Assembly: GCA_034419095.1 (NCBI GenBank)
Contig: DAOULQ010000225.1
Coordinates: 1 to 9,321 of the forward strand
Direction: 5' to 3'
Length of the DNA stretch: 9,321 nucleotides
Origin: UBA7937 sp034419095
Lineage (GTDB): Bacteria > Chloroflexota > Anaerolineae > UBA7937
The position numbers were made by a program, and so were the translations under genes. Shown here in pieces: positions 1 to 7,086 of the stretch (its first letter is position 1; the number at the start of each line of letters is the position of its first letter). Under the pieces are notes generated by a model that was not told where the DNA came from, did no database searches, and saw nothing but the letters and a program-made list of their open reading frames with translations.

Positions 1-1437
1 CAACTTGCTCTTGCTTGAGGAAGTTGAAGGCTCTGGCCGCAGCACTCGAAGCCTGGAAGGTGGTTTCCTCGATATCGCTGGGGTAATGGGCAGCCCCACA
101 GACGTAGATGCCTCGTTCTGCATAGTCACTAGGTCGTAGCCTAAGGCGAATATCAGGGGAAAAGCCGTGGCTATCTAGGGGTATCTTCAGCAGGCTGGCC
201 AGAAAAGTGGCATCTTTCTGGGGAACTATTGGAGTCGCTAAGGCGAGCAAATCGTATGGCAGATGAGTTTCCTGCTTGGTAAGCAGGTCATAAACCTCCA
301 CTCTTTCAGCGGTGACCTGAAGCGCGGCCTCGCTACCGTACTGGATGAAGTCAACCCCCAGTTCTTTGGCCTTCCAGATATCTGCTTGGGCGTTATCCCC
401 CTTCAGGTGCAGGTCGCGGAAGATCAAGGTGAGCCTCACCTTGGGGTGAGTTTCCTTGATCAAGAGGGCTTGCTTGAGAGCAGTCATGCAGCAGATGCCC
501 GAACAATAAGCCGTTCTTTCATCCCTGGAGCCAGCACACAAGATCATCACCATTTGCTCTGCGTGGAGATCTCCCTTGGCCAGAACGCTTTCCAATTCCA
601 ACTGGGTGATTACCTTGCTGGTGCCATAGCGGAAAAGGCCGTAGGGCTGTCGAACCCAGGCTCCAGTGGCCAGGATGATCGCTCCCACGTCGAAAACCCT
701 ATCGTTTCCATCGCTGGTCACGACCACATGATAGTTGCCCACGGAGCCGGTTACTTCGCTCACTCGGGAATCAACGAGGATCTCCACGTTGGGCTGTCGT
801 CTCAATTCTTCGATCTGGCCCTTCAGAAATTCCGAGGCTCGTTGCCCCGAGGGATAGAGAGTGTGTAGGTATCGGATCAACCCCCCCCCAGGTGGTGCTC
901 TTTCTCGATCAATTTGACTGGAATTCCCCTCTCCGCCAGAGCGAGCGCTGCGGTCATGCCTGCGATACCGCCACCGATGACCAGTGCAGAAGGTGTTATC
1001 TTAACCTTATTACCTTCGTAAGGCTCCAATAGGGAAGCCTTAGCCACACCAGCCTTTACGAGATCGAGTGCTTTGGCCATCGTTGCTTCCCCCTCGGTCT
1101 GGTGCACCCATGCGCAGCCTTCCCGGATGTTCACCATCTCTAAAAGATGGCTATTGAGCCCGGCCTCTTGGCAAGCCGAACGGATAGGGATTTCGTGGAT
1201 CCTCGGCGTGCAGGCGGCAACCACAATGCGGTTCAATCCAGTCCCTCGGATAGCCTCCTGCAATTCTGTCAGGTCGCGCCTAGAGCAGAGATAGGACATA
1301 CTTTGGCTGAGGGCCACGTGCGGTAGTTGCTCCGCTGCCGTAGCAAGGGACTCGGTATCGAGATGGGAGGCGATCTCCGTGCCGCAATCGCAAATGAAGA
1401 CACCAACCTTCAGACTATCCTTCGCTCTACTCTTCAT
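1..1437 (-). CDS. hdrA: HdrA-like FAD/iron-sulfur subunit, frameshifted at a G9 run, 3' end beyond window
   Basis: HdrA is the flavoprotein that splits electron pairs between ferredoxin and a second acceptor. The first 186 residues (1437 to 880) carry the HdrA N-terminal domain: CDCG at 16-19, Cys51, ACTPRIHE at 75-82, then VNIREGCAWVH. An FAD dinucleotide fold follows, GGGIAG at 155-160. A TGA at 877-879 ends this frame just after nine G (coding strand, 889-881). The -1 frame resumes at 880 (LIRYLHTLYPSGQ...) and is open to the window edge for 293 codons, with an ATG motif (FDVGAIILATGA), the family hallmark CAGSRDERTAYCSGICC at about 488-538, and the late FAD segment ERGIYVCGAAHYPSD. About 480 residues are visible; the C-terminal ferredoxin part would lie further left. 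The start overlaps the upstream gene by 11 bp and has GGAGAG 10 nt before the ATG. Family assignment is secure. Whether the break is sequencing error, mutation or slippage is unresolved. Confidence 0.88.
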
Positions 1438-2122
1438 CTGAGGTTTGCTCTCCTAGAAGTGAACGGTAGTCAACCGAGAAGTGTGGTTCCAGATAGTGAT
1501 CCCCACAGATATGGCAGGAGTGGTGATGAAAGGGGGAATCCCACTGGTGGACGTCTTTTTGTTCCTTGGTAATGTCCTCCAGTTTGAGAGCACCCGTGGG
1601 ACAGATAAGGACGCAAGTTCCACACTCGATACATGCGTTGGAGGCGATCTCAAAGGGAGAGCCTATCTTCTTCCCCATACCCCGATTCACCAGGCTGATG
1701 GCGGCTACCCCCACGATATCCCGGCAGGCACGCACGCACAAGCCACACAAGGTGCAATCATCGGGAGGTAGCCTGAATCGAGGCTCGGCAACGCCCAATT
1801 CATTGGCTAAGGCCCTAACCAAGGGGAGGTGTTCGCCAGAAGCCATGAGGAGTTCCACCGTCACCCGCCGAGAACGACGGACCATCTGGGAGTTGGTATG
1901 CACCACTGCGCCCTCCTCGCAAGGGTAGGCGCAGGAGGCAACTAGGCGGGAGCCTCGTTTGCCCTCTAACTCCACCACACATAAGCGACAGGCAGCGTAA
2001 GGCTCCAAGGCCTCGTGGTAGCACAGGGTAGGGATAAAGATGCCCATATCCTGTGCTGCCTCCAGGATGGTAGTCCCCTCCTCGACCTCTATCTCTTGAT
2101 TATCGATCGTCAAGCGGATCAT
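1427..2122 (-). CDS. HoxU/NuoG-N-terminal-like [2Fe-2S]/2x[4Fe-4S] electron-transfer subunit
   Basis: This 231-residue protein resembles HoxU or the N-terminal part of NuoG and would carry electrons from the NuoF-like subunit towards HdrA. Residues 1-80 form a plant-type ferredoxin fold with [2Fe-2S] ligands Cys34, Cys45, Cys48 and Cys64. Two [4Fe-4S] motifs follow: C123-x2-C126-x2-C129-x3-C133 and C164-x2-C167-x2-C170-x3-C174. The His-Cys cluster segment that NuoG and many HoxU/HndD proteins have between these domains is absent: residues 89-115 hold no cysteine. The C-terminus has an unusual HHHSCHICGDH stretch (199-209) with one further CxxC pair and His residues. The gene starts 2 bp after the NuoF-like stop, with a partial Shine-Dalgarno (GGTGAG) about 7 nt before the ATG. 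It ends inside hdrA. Membership in the family is clear; a symbol is withheld because HoxU and NuoG cannot be separated here. Confidence 0.88.
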   Translation of the reverse strand: MIRLTIDNQEIEVEEGTTILEAAQDMGIFIPTLCYHEALEPYAACRLCVVELEGKRGSRLVASCAYPCEEGAVVHTNSQMVRRSRRVTVELLMASGEHLPLVRALANELGVAEPRFRLPPDDCTLCGLCVRACRDIVGVAAISLVNRGMGKKIGSPFEIASNACIECGTCVLICPTGALKLEDITKEQKDVHQWDSPFHHHSCHICGDHYLEPHFSVDYRSLLGEQTSDEE

Positions 2123-2124
2123 TT

Positions 2125-3978
2125 TTAACTCACCGATAGGGCATCGAACTTACAGAGTTCCTTACAGAGGCCACACCGTACGCAAAGATCTTGGTCGATA
2201 ATATGGGGGTTGCCTTTCTCTCCGCTGATGGCCTCCGTGGGACAGTTTCGGGCGCATACCATACAACCTGTGCACAGGTCGGCGATCACCTCGTAGGTGA
2301 TGAGCTCGGGGCAGACTTTGGCCGGACAGCGTTTCTCATAGATGTGGGCCTCATATTCATCCCGGAAGTAGCGGAGGGTGGAGAGGACGGGATTAGGTGC
2401 CGTCTGACCGAGGCCGCACAGGGATGAACTCTTTATGGCCTCGGCCAACTCTAAGAGGTAGTCGATATCGCTCTCTTGCCCCTCGCCCTTGGTGATACGA
2501 GTCAGCGTCTCCAACATGGCCTTGGTGCCTACGCGACAGGGCACGCATTTGCCACACGATTCCTCTTGCACGAAGGTCATGAAGTACCTGGCTAGATCGA
2601 CCATACAGGTATCTTCATCGCAGATGACCATGCCGCCCGACCCCATCATCGCTCCTAGTTCGGTCAACGATTCGTAGTCGATGGGGGTGTCGAGGTGCTC
2701 TTTGGGGATACAGCCACCCGATGGACCACCGATCTGGACCGCTTTGAACTCCTTGCCGTGGAGGATGCCGCCTCCGATGTCGAAGATGATATGGCGTAGG
2801 GTAGTGCCCATAGGCACCTCGACCAAGCCGGTGTTGTTGATCTTGCCCACCACGGAGAATATCTTGGTGCCCTTGCTCCCTTCGGTACCTATTTGAGCGT
2901 ACCAATCAGCACCTTTCTCGATGATGAGGGGTACATTGGCCCAGGTCTTAACGTTGTTGATGTTGGTGGGCTGGCTCCAAACTCCCTCTTGAGCAGGGTA
3001 GGGTGGTCGCGGCCTGGGCTCCCCGGTGCGACCCTCGATGGAGGCCATGAGCGCTGTCTCCTCGCCGCAGACGAAGGCTCCCGCTCCCAGCCGTATCTCG
3101 ACGTCGAAATCGAAGCCCGATCCCAAAATATCTTTCCCCAATAGTTCGCATCCCCTAGCCTGGGCGATCGCTGTATCTAGATGTTTCACCGCCAGGGGAT
3201 ACTCATTGCGGATATAGACGAAGCCTCTATGGGCCCCGATGGCATAGCCGCCGATGATCATCCCCTCCAAGACCCGGTGGGGGTTGCCCTCCATGATGCT
3301 TCGATCCATGTAGGCACCAGGGTCCCCCTCATCGGCATTGCAGACCACATATTTGGTACCCCCTGGAGCCTCACGAGTGAAGCGCCATTTGAGGCCAGCG
3401 GGGAAACCCGCTCCACCCCGGCCACGTAATTTGGCCCGGGTCACTTCGGCGATGACCTCCTCTGGATCCATTTCGCTCAAAACCTTGCGCAGAGAGTCAT
3501 ACCCACCCCATGATATGTAGTCGGTTATGGATGTGGGGTCTATCTGGCCATTCATGTCCAGGAGGAGGCGCCGTTGTTTCTTATAGAAGGGCACTTCACT
3601 CTCATAGGCGATTTTCTGACCCGTGCTGGGATCTACGTATAGCAAAGAATCGATTATCTGGCCTTTAACCACGGTTTCAGAGATAATCTGCGGGACATCT
3701 TCTACCTTTACACCATGATAGAAGATGCCCTTTGGCTGGATCACCACCAAGGGACCTCTCTCGCAGAAGCCATGACAGCCAGTCATTCTCAAATTCACTC
3801 GGTTTTCGGTAGCCTGCCCTTTGATCTCTGCTTGAAACACTTCAAGCACTCTTTCGCTGCCAAGGGCTCGACAACCCGTCCCCCCGCACACAGTGACACA
3901 GAGTTGAGTGGGATCTTGCTCATTGAAGTGCAAACTGCGCAGTTCTTCTAGTTCGGCAGGTGTCCGTATCTTTTGCAT
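2125..3978 (-). CDS. nuoF: NuoF/HoxF-type NADH-binding flavoprotein subunit with N-terminal thioredoxin-like and C-terminal ferredoxin domains
   Basis: This is the NADH-oxidising subunit (FMN plus iron-sulfur) of an NADH dehydrogenase or NAD-linked bifurcating module. Its 617 residues are longer than classic NuoF (about 430-450) because domains are added at both ends, as in HndC/HydB/HoxF-like proteins. Residues 25-110 form a thioredoxin-like [2Fe-2S] domain (Cys31, Cys36, Cys68, Cys72). The FMN/NADH site shows RGRGGAGFPAGLKW (185-198), CNADEGDPGAYMDR (213-226) and GAGAFVCGEETAL (298-310). An SLBB-like segment follows, then the N3-type [4Fe-4S] site SCGKCVPCRVGT with Cys475, 478, 481 and distal Cys521. 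The C-terminus is a 2x[4Fe-4S] ferredoxin (Cys569/572/575/579 and Cys599/602/605/609), preceded by an additional Cys551/Cys556 pair. Its ATG follows the NuoE TGA with no gap, so translation is probably coupled. Function as a soluble NADH:acceptor module is inferred from architecture and neighbours; no membrane Nuo subunits are present. Confidence 0.95.
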   Translation of the reverse strand: MQKIRTPAELEELRSLHFNEQDPTQLCVTVCGGTGCRALGSERVLEVFQAEIKGQATENRVNLRMTGCHGFCERGPLVVIQPKGIFYHGVKVEDVPQIISETVVKGQIIDSLLYVDPSTGQKIAYESEVPFYKKQRRLLLDMNGQIDPTSITDYISWGGYDSLRKVLSEMDPEEVIAEVTRAKLRGRGGAGFPAGLKWRFTREAPGGTKYVVCNADEGDPGAYMDRSIMEGNPHRVLEGMIIGGYAIGAHRGFVYIRNEYPLAVKHLDTAIAQARGCELLGKDILGSGFDFDVEIRLGAGAFVCGEETALMASIEGRTGEPRPRPPYPAQEGVWSQPTNINNVKTWANVPLIIEKGADWYAQIGTEGSKGTKIFSVVGKINNTGLVEVPMGTTLRHIIFDIGGGILHGKEFKAVQIGGPSGGCIPKEHLDTPIDYESLTELGAMMGSGGMVICDEDTCMVDLARYFMTFVQEESCGKCVPCRVGTKAMLETLTRITKGEGQESDIDYLLELAEAIKSSSLCGLGQTAPNPVLSTLRYFRDEYEAHIYEKRCPAKVCPELITYEVIADLCTGCMVCARNCPTEAISGEKGNPHIIDQDLCVRCGLCKELCKFDALSVS

Positions 3979-4461
3979 TCAGGCCTTTTCTCTTTCCATG
4001 CGGAATTCTTTGAGGAGTTTGTCTACCCTTGGGGCGGTCATCTGGCCGAAATAATCGCCGTCTAGGACGGTAATGGGCCCCAAAGCGCAAGCGCCAAGAC
4101 AATTAACCGTCTCCAAAGTGAACTCCCAATCTGGGGTGGTTTCCCCTGGTTGAATCTGTAATCTCCTCTGGAAACGATCCAGGACCTGAGCCGCTCCCCG
4201 TACGTGACAGGCTGTGCCGGTGCAGACATGGATTTGATGTCTCCCTCGTCGTTTCAAACTAAAGGCGTTGTAGAAGGTGGCTATGCTATAGACCTGACTC
4301 AAGGGCACCCCCAGCCATTCGCTTACCAAGATCAAGGCCTCTCGAGGCAGATAGTGGTATCGCTCTTGGATCTCTTCCAAAATCGGGATCAGCGAACCTT
4401 CCACTCTGTCTCTATGGCCATTCAAGATATCGTCGACTACCTTTACCGAGAAGTTCGCCAT
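3979..4461 (-). CDS. nuoE: NuoE-like thioredoxin-fold [2Fe-2S] subunit
   Basis: This is the 24-kDa-type subunit that partners NuoF in NADH oxidation. With the chosen start it has 160 residues, normal for the family. The N-terminal helical half (about 1-70, with LPREALILVSEWLGVPLSQV and ATFYNAF) is typical. The [2Fe-2S] ligands lie in CTGTAC (Cys80, Cys85) and CLGAC (Cys121, Cys125). The ATG at 4461 is preferred because AGGAGG sits 4 nt upstream. A TTG at 4479 in the same frame would add six residues but would place this strong Shine-Dalgarno inside the coding region. It is the first gene of the minus-strand operon and its TGA abuts the NuoF ATG. A candidate operator palindrome and AT-rich promoter region lie upstream. 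Confidence 0.94.
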   Translation of the reverse strand: MANFSVKVVDDILNGHRDRVEGSLIPILEEIQERYHYLPREALILVSEWLGVPLSQVYSIATFYNAFSLKRRGRHQIHVCTGTACHVRGAAQVLDRFQRRLQIQPGETTPDWEFTLETVNCLGACALGPITVLDGDYFGQMTAPRVDKLLKEFRMEREKA

Positions 4462-4475
4462 ACTACCTCCTATCG
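4456..4475 (-). promoter_or_regulatory. Strong ribosome binding site deciding the nuoE start
   Basis: The coding strand reads AGGAGGTAGT immediately before the ATG at 4461, an excellent anti-Shine-Dalgarno match with 4 nt spacing. This supports starting at 4461 rather than at the in-frame TTG at 4479. Confidence 0.8.
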
Positions 4476-4509
4476 ACAACCCGTGTAGCCTCCGGCTCTC
4501 TGTGGCTTG

Positions 4510-4529
4510 GACAAGAGCGTTCTCTTGTC
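4510..4529. promoter_or_regulatory. Perfect 8+4+8 palindrome upstream of the nuoE-hdrA operon (candidate operator)
   Basis: GACAAGAG, spacer CGTT and CTCTTGTC form a perfect inverted repeat with a 4 nt centre, and two further A/T pairs are possible beyond one mismatch. It lies about 48 bp before the nuoE ATG. Neither strand follows it with a T-run, so a terminator is unlikely. It is either a transcription-factor operator or a 5' leader hairpin. It does not match the Rex consensus (TTGTGAA-N4-TTCACAA), which would be an obvious guess for an NADH-linked operon. The binding protein is unknown. Confidence 0.5.
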
Positions 4530-4893
4530 AAAACCAGGGGAAGGGCATTGGCTTTCGTTTTTCATTCAGGCATTTCAATGGGACTCTGCACCATCGGTAT
4601 CTATAGCACAAAAGGCATTAAATTCTCATAAAAATTTAGGGGTGCAAATTAAAAAGCCATTAAAAATGCGGCTGTCCTTCCAAAATGGGGCACAACGACT
4701 CCCACAGTTTTTTCTGTGGTCTGGATGCGCAAGGATCTCTGGGGAGTCTTATCTCGATCCTATAAAGGTTGGGAGATCGATTCCGGGGTGGCGAGATGTG
4801 TCCAGACAAGGGGGAGGATTGAGGGAGAAGAAGCGAGTAGCATCGAAGGCCAAGCGAGGGGCCGCACACAAGTGGTGCTAGAAGGGCTCCGAG
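4530..4893. other. Intergenic stretch, AT-rich tract and small hairpins, no supported gene
   Basis: Open frames here (for example plus-strand 4507-4881) have no recognisable motif and no convincing start, and they run through the regulatory palindrome. Visible structure includes an AT-rich tract at about 4605-4675 and a hairpin CCACAG-TTTTTT-CTGTGG at 4702-4719. A second hairpin, GAAGGGC-N8-GCCCTTC, spans 4881-4902. No T-run follows either hairpin, so neither is called a terminator. Confidence 0.5.
4598..4622 (-). promoter_or_regulatory. Possible extended -10 promoter for the nuoE operon
   Basis: On the minus strand, TGC-TATAGA (4608-4600) fits an extended -10 element, at the edge of an AT-rich tract (about 4600-4675) that contrasts with its GC-richer surroundings. 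No good -35 is seen at 16-18 bp. If used, transcription would start near 4593 and the 130 nt leader would contain the palindrome at 4510-4529. This is a weak call. Confidence 0.25.
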
Positions 4894-5283
4894 ATGCCCT
4901 TCGTCCTGGGGGGAAGAGATCGATCGCTGAGCACAGCATCAGCCAATCCAGCTATGGGGAGTGGTGAGGTCAGCCTAAGGGGAGAAGTCTGCGGAAGGGT
5001 CAAGGAGTATTTGGCCCTTCGGCTTAGCCGCAGGCAACACTGGGATGGAATTCTCCCTGCCGTGGTGGATACCGTCCGTCGCCTTAACAGTGGCGACTTA
5101 GAGCAGAGAGCACCCGTGGGGGATGAAGATGGGTGGGGCGAGTTGGCTTTAGCCTTCAACGAGATGGCCGGCCGTCGAGCGCAGCGTATTCAGGGGAAGA
5201 GTAGGGGGGTGAGTCATCTACGAATAAGGGGTATCGCGCCCTCCAACTGTAAGAACACGTTAACCACTCTGGGATCCCATTGA
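4894..5283 (+). pseudogene. HAMP-domain fragment, probable remnant of a sensor protein
   Basis: This 129-codon frame encodes a clear HAMP-like segment at residues 53-100 (5050-5193): ILPAVVDTVRRLNSGDL, then GWGELALAFNEMAGRR. Pattern features include the Pro of the first helix, the GDL turn, and the acidic-Gly-Glu-Leu-Ala...FNEMA start of the second helix. HAMP domains normally connect transmembrane segments to histidine-kinase, cyclase or chemotaxis domains. Here no transmembrane segment precedes it and no output domain follows. After about residue 105 the frame runs antisense into the 3' end of the HD-GYP gene (overlap 5214-5283) and loses resemblance to anything. The ATG at 4894 sits inside a hairpin and lacks a convincing Shine-Dalgarno. 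A truncated remnant is the best reading; a small functional HAMP protein cannot be excluded. Confidence 0.45.
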
Positions 5284-7007
5284 GTGCCGGACCCCTGGCG
5301 GAGGATGCGTTGTGCTTCTGTGATGGACATGGCAGGCCGGTAGGGGCGAGGGTTCGTCATAGCATCAAAGGCGTCGAAGACGGCAACGATTCGCGCTACC
5401 AGAGGGATCTCGTCTCCGGCTATCCCATCAGGATAGCCCTTTCCATCGTAGCGTTCGTGATGGCTCCGAATGGCAGGGACCAGGTGTTTCAGTGGCTCCA
5501 CCTTTGCAACGATCTCTGCGCTGATGAGAGGATGAGTCTTGACGATCTGCCATTCCTCTTCTGTAAGTCTCTCGGTCTTATGTAGGATCGCATCTGGTAT
5601 GCCTATCATCCCGATGTCATGGAGCATGGCTACCCAGTGAAGATCCTCCAGTTGCTGTGGCCAGAGCCCCATCTTCTTGCCGATGGCCTGGACACCTTCA
5701 GCCACTCGGTGGCAGTGCCCTGTGGTATACGGGTCTTTAGCCTCGATCGCCGCCGCGAGAGCGGCGATGGTTTCCAGGGTCGAATGCTCGAGAGCCTTGT
5801 AGGCTATGGCGTTATCAATGGCCACGGCCGCCTGAGCGGCGAAGGATGCCGCCAACTCGATCTCCTCGCTCAGGAACTCTTGCTCCTTTTCCCTCTTGTA
5901 GATGTTCAAGAAACCCTTCAGGTCGCCAGATCGCTCTAGGGCCAGCCTCAGCACCGTGGGGAACGCTTCTCCCTCAATCGAGTCTAGCCAACCCGCTCGA
6001 ACCTGGCGTAGGCCAAACACGTTGAGCGCTTGGGCATCCTTGAGTGCGGTATCTGCTGCTTCCGCAGAAATGATCTGAGCATCCACATATTCCGACGAGA
6101 GCCCAATACTGGCTTTGATGACGAAACCTTGGGCCTTGTCATCCCATAACATCACGCCCGCCGCCGGGGCACTGAGGACAGCAGCCGCCTCTTGCACGAT
6201 CACCTGTAACACCCCTGATAGATCAAGCTCTGCGCTGATCGCTGTGGCCGCGCGGGTTAAAGCAGCCCTTCGTTCCAACTGGTTCCGCCCCACTTCATAC
6301 ATCCATGCGTTTTCCACAGCCACCCCGGCCTCCCCACCGATCACCCTGAGTAGCGAGAGATCACGAGAGCTAGGGTCAACGGCGTGAAAGCTTCCGACAC
6401 CGAGCATTCCCAAGGTCATACCCTTTGAGGCTATGGGCACGACCGCTAGCCATCGTGGTCCCCAGCCTCCAGCCCTCCGCCCAGAGAAGAGAAGATGGCG
6501 AGGATCATTGGCCGGGATGAAAGCGGTTTCCCCCGACTCCGGGCCCAGTTGGTAAAGCCTTTTCAAACGGCCGCTGTCGATGAGATCTTGAACGAACTGT
6601 TCTGTGAGTCCACTGGAAACTACTGCTGAGCCCTGCGCTCGCAGCCAGACGAGACCCACCTCGCTCGCTGTCGCTTTCAAGGCTTCGTCCAATATGCACT
6701 TTAAGGCCACATCGAGATTCGGAGATTCACTGATGCCCTTTATCACTGCGTTGAGAGTAGCGAGTTCGCGGTTTCGACTCTCGATGTGCGCTTCAAGGCG
6801 GCTGATTAGGCCGATCATGGAAACGGACGCGAAGTTAGCCAGCAGAAACGCTAGTCCAACCGTCACTGCACTGCCCATCCACGAGTCGGGGGCGACCAAA
6901 ATTGCGCGCATGGTTTCCCAAATCATGGCTAGTAGAGTCGTGCCTAAGGTCGCTATCCACCTTAACCTGTCCCAATGTGTCTTAGTGCCAATCAACGGCG
7001 GTCTCAT
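5214..7007 (-). CDS. Membrane-anchored GAF-GAF-HD-GYP protein, probable cyclic-di-GMP phosphodiesterase
   Basis: HD-GYP domains hydrolyse c-di-GMP, and the GAF domains here would sense a signal or small ligand. With the ATG at 7007 the protein has 597 residues. An in-frame GTG at 7037 would add ten residues, but GGAGG lies 7 nt before the ATG, which decides for 7007. Two hydrophobic segments (about 17-38 and 45-68) form a short membrane anchor. A helix with LEAHIESRNRELATLN leads into GAF 1 (about 90-235), and GAF 2 spans about 250-400. HD-GYP occupies about 410-590, with TGHCHRV, MLHDIGMIGIPDAIL (His463, Asp464), the later His of KTHPL, and HHERYDGKGYPDGI (516-529) including the GYP signature. 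VFDAFDAM gives the last metal Asp. No GGDEF, receiver or kinase domain is seen. The catalytic residues look intact, so activity is plausible. It is convergent with the HAMP fragment and divergent from the inositol gene. Confidence 0.92.
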   Translation of the reverse strand: MRPPLIGTKTHWDRLRWIATLGTTLLAMIWETMRAILVAPDSWMGSAVTVGLAFLLANFASVSMIGLISRLEAHIESRNRELATLNAVIKGISESPNLDVALKCILDEALKATASEVGLVWLRAQGSAVVSSGLTEQFVQDLIDSGRLKRLYQLGPESGETAFIPANDPRHLLFSGRRAGGWGPRWLAVVPIASKGMTLGMLGVGSFHAVDPSSRDLSLLRVIGGEAGVAVENAWMYEVGRNQLERRAALTRAATAISAELDLSGVLQVIVQEAAAVLSAPAAGVMLWDDKAQGFVIKASIGLSSEYVDAQIISAEAADTALKDAQALNVFGLRQVRAGWLDSIEGEAFPTVLRLALERSGDLKGFLNIYKREKEQEFLSEEIELAASFAAQAAVAIDNAIAYKALEHSTLETIAALAAAIEAKDPYTTGHCHRVAEGVQAIGKKMGLWPQQLEDLHWVAMLHDIGMIGIPDAILHKTERLTEEEWQIVKTHPLISAEIVAKVEPLKHLVPAIRSHHERYDGKGYPDGIAGDEIPLVARIVAVFDAFDAMTNPRPYRPAMSITEAQRILRQGSGTQWDPRVVNVFLQLEGAIPLIRR

Positions 7008-7019
7008 TCTTCTTCCTCC
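7008..7019 (-). promoter_or_regulatory. Ribosome binding site for the HD-GYP gene
   Basis: GGAGG (7019-7015 on the coding strand) lies 7 nt before the ATG at 7007. It favours this start over the upstream in-frame GTG at 7037. Confidence 0.7.
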
Positions 7020-7031
7020 AGGGGGAAAAAG

Positions 7032-7086
7032 CCCCACAGTTTAGGGTAACCCGGCTGGGGCCTTTTGACAATAGGAAATTAGTACC
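7032..7086. repeat. Direct repeat copy A (about 55 bp, diverged)
   Basis: The core at 7062-7086 matches 7328-7352 at 23 of 25 positions, differing by one A/G at each of two sites. The outer part (7032-7052, CCCC...TAACCC) aligns with 7299-7320 at about 16 of 22 positions with one gap. The copies share orientation and lie about 266 bp apart. Read on the minus strand the core contains TTGTCA, which with TACCCT 17 bp further could be a weak promoter for the HD-GYP gene. The partial conservation fits an old mobile-element end or a duplicated regulatory segment. Confidence 0.6.

Noticed and set aside
263..868. 201-codon plus-strand open frame
   Set aside because: It is antisense to the HdrA continuation, which has clear family motifs on the minus strand. 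The plus-strand translation has no recognisable domain.
877..879. In-frame TGA in hdrA as a selenocysteine codon
   Set aside because: The frame beyond this TGA is nonsense and soon stops again, while the -1 frame is perfect HdrA. The family's CC motif is intact further on, so a frameshift and not recoding explains the stop.
4510..4529. Rex operator for NADH sensing, or intrinsic terminator
   Set aside because: The dyad lacks the TTGTGA/TCACAA halves of Rex sites and is not followed by a T-run on either strand.
4507..4881. 124-codon plus-strand open frame
   Set aside because: It begins at a non-ATG codon, runs through the operator-like palindrome and AT-rich tract, and shows no motif or ribosome site.
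4881..4902. GAAGGGC-N8-GCCCTTC hairpin as a transcription terminator
   Set aside because: No U-tract follows on either strand and no supported gene ends just before it.
4878..5159. 93-codon minus-strand open frame
   Set aside because: It is the antisense of the HAMP-encoding frame, with a Ser/Pro/Leu-rich low-information translation.
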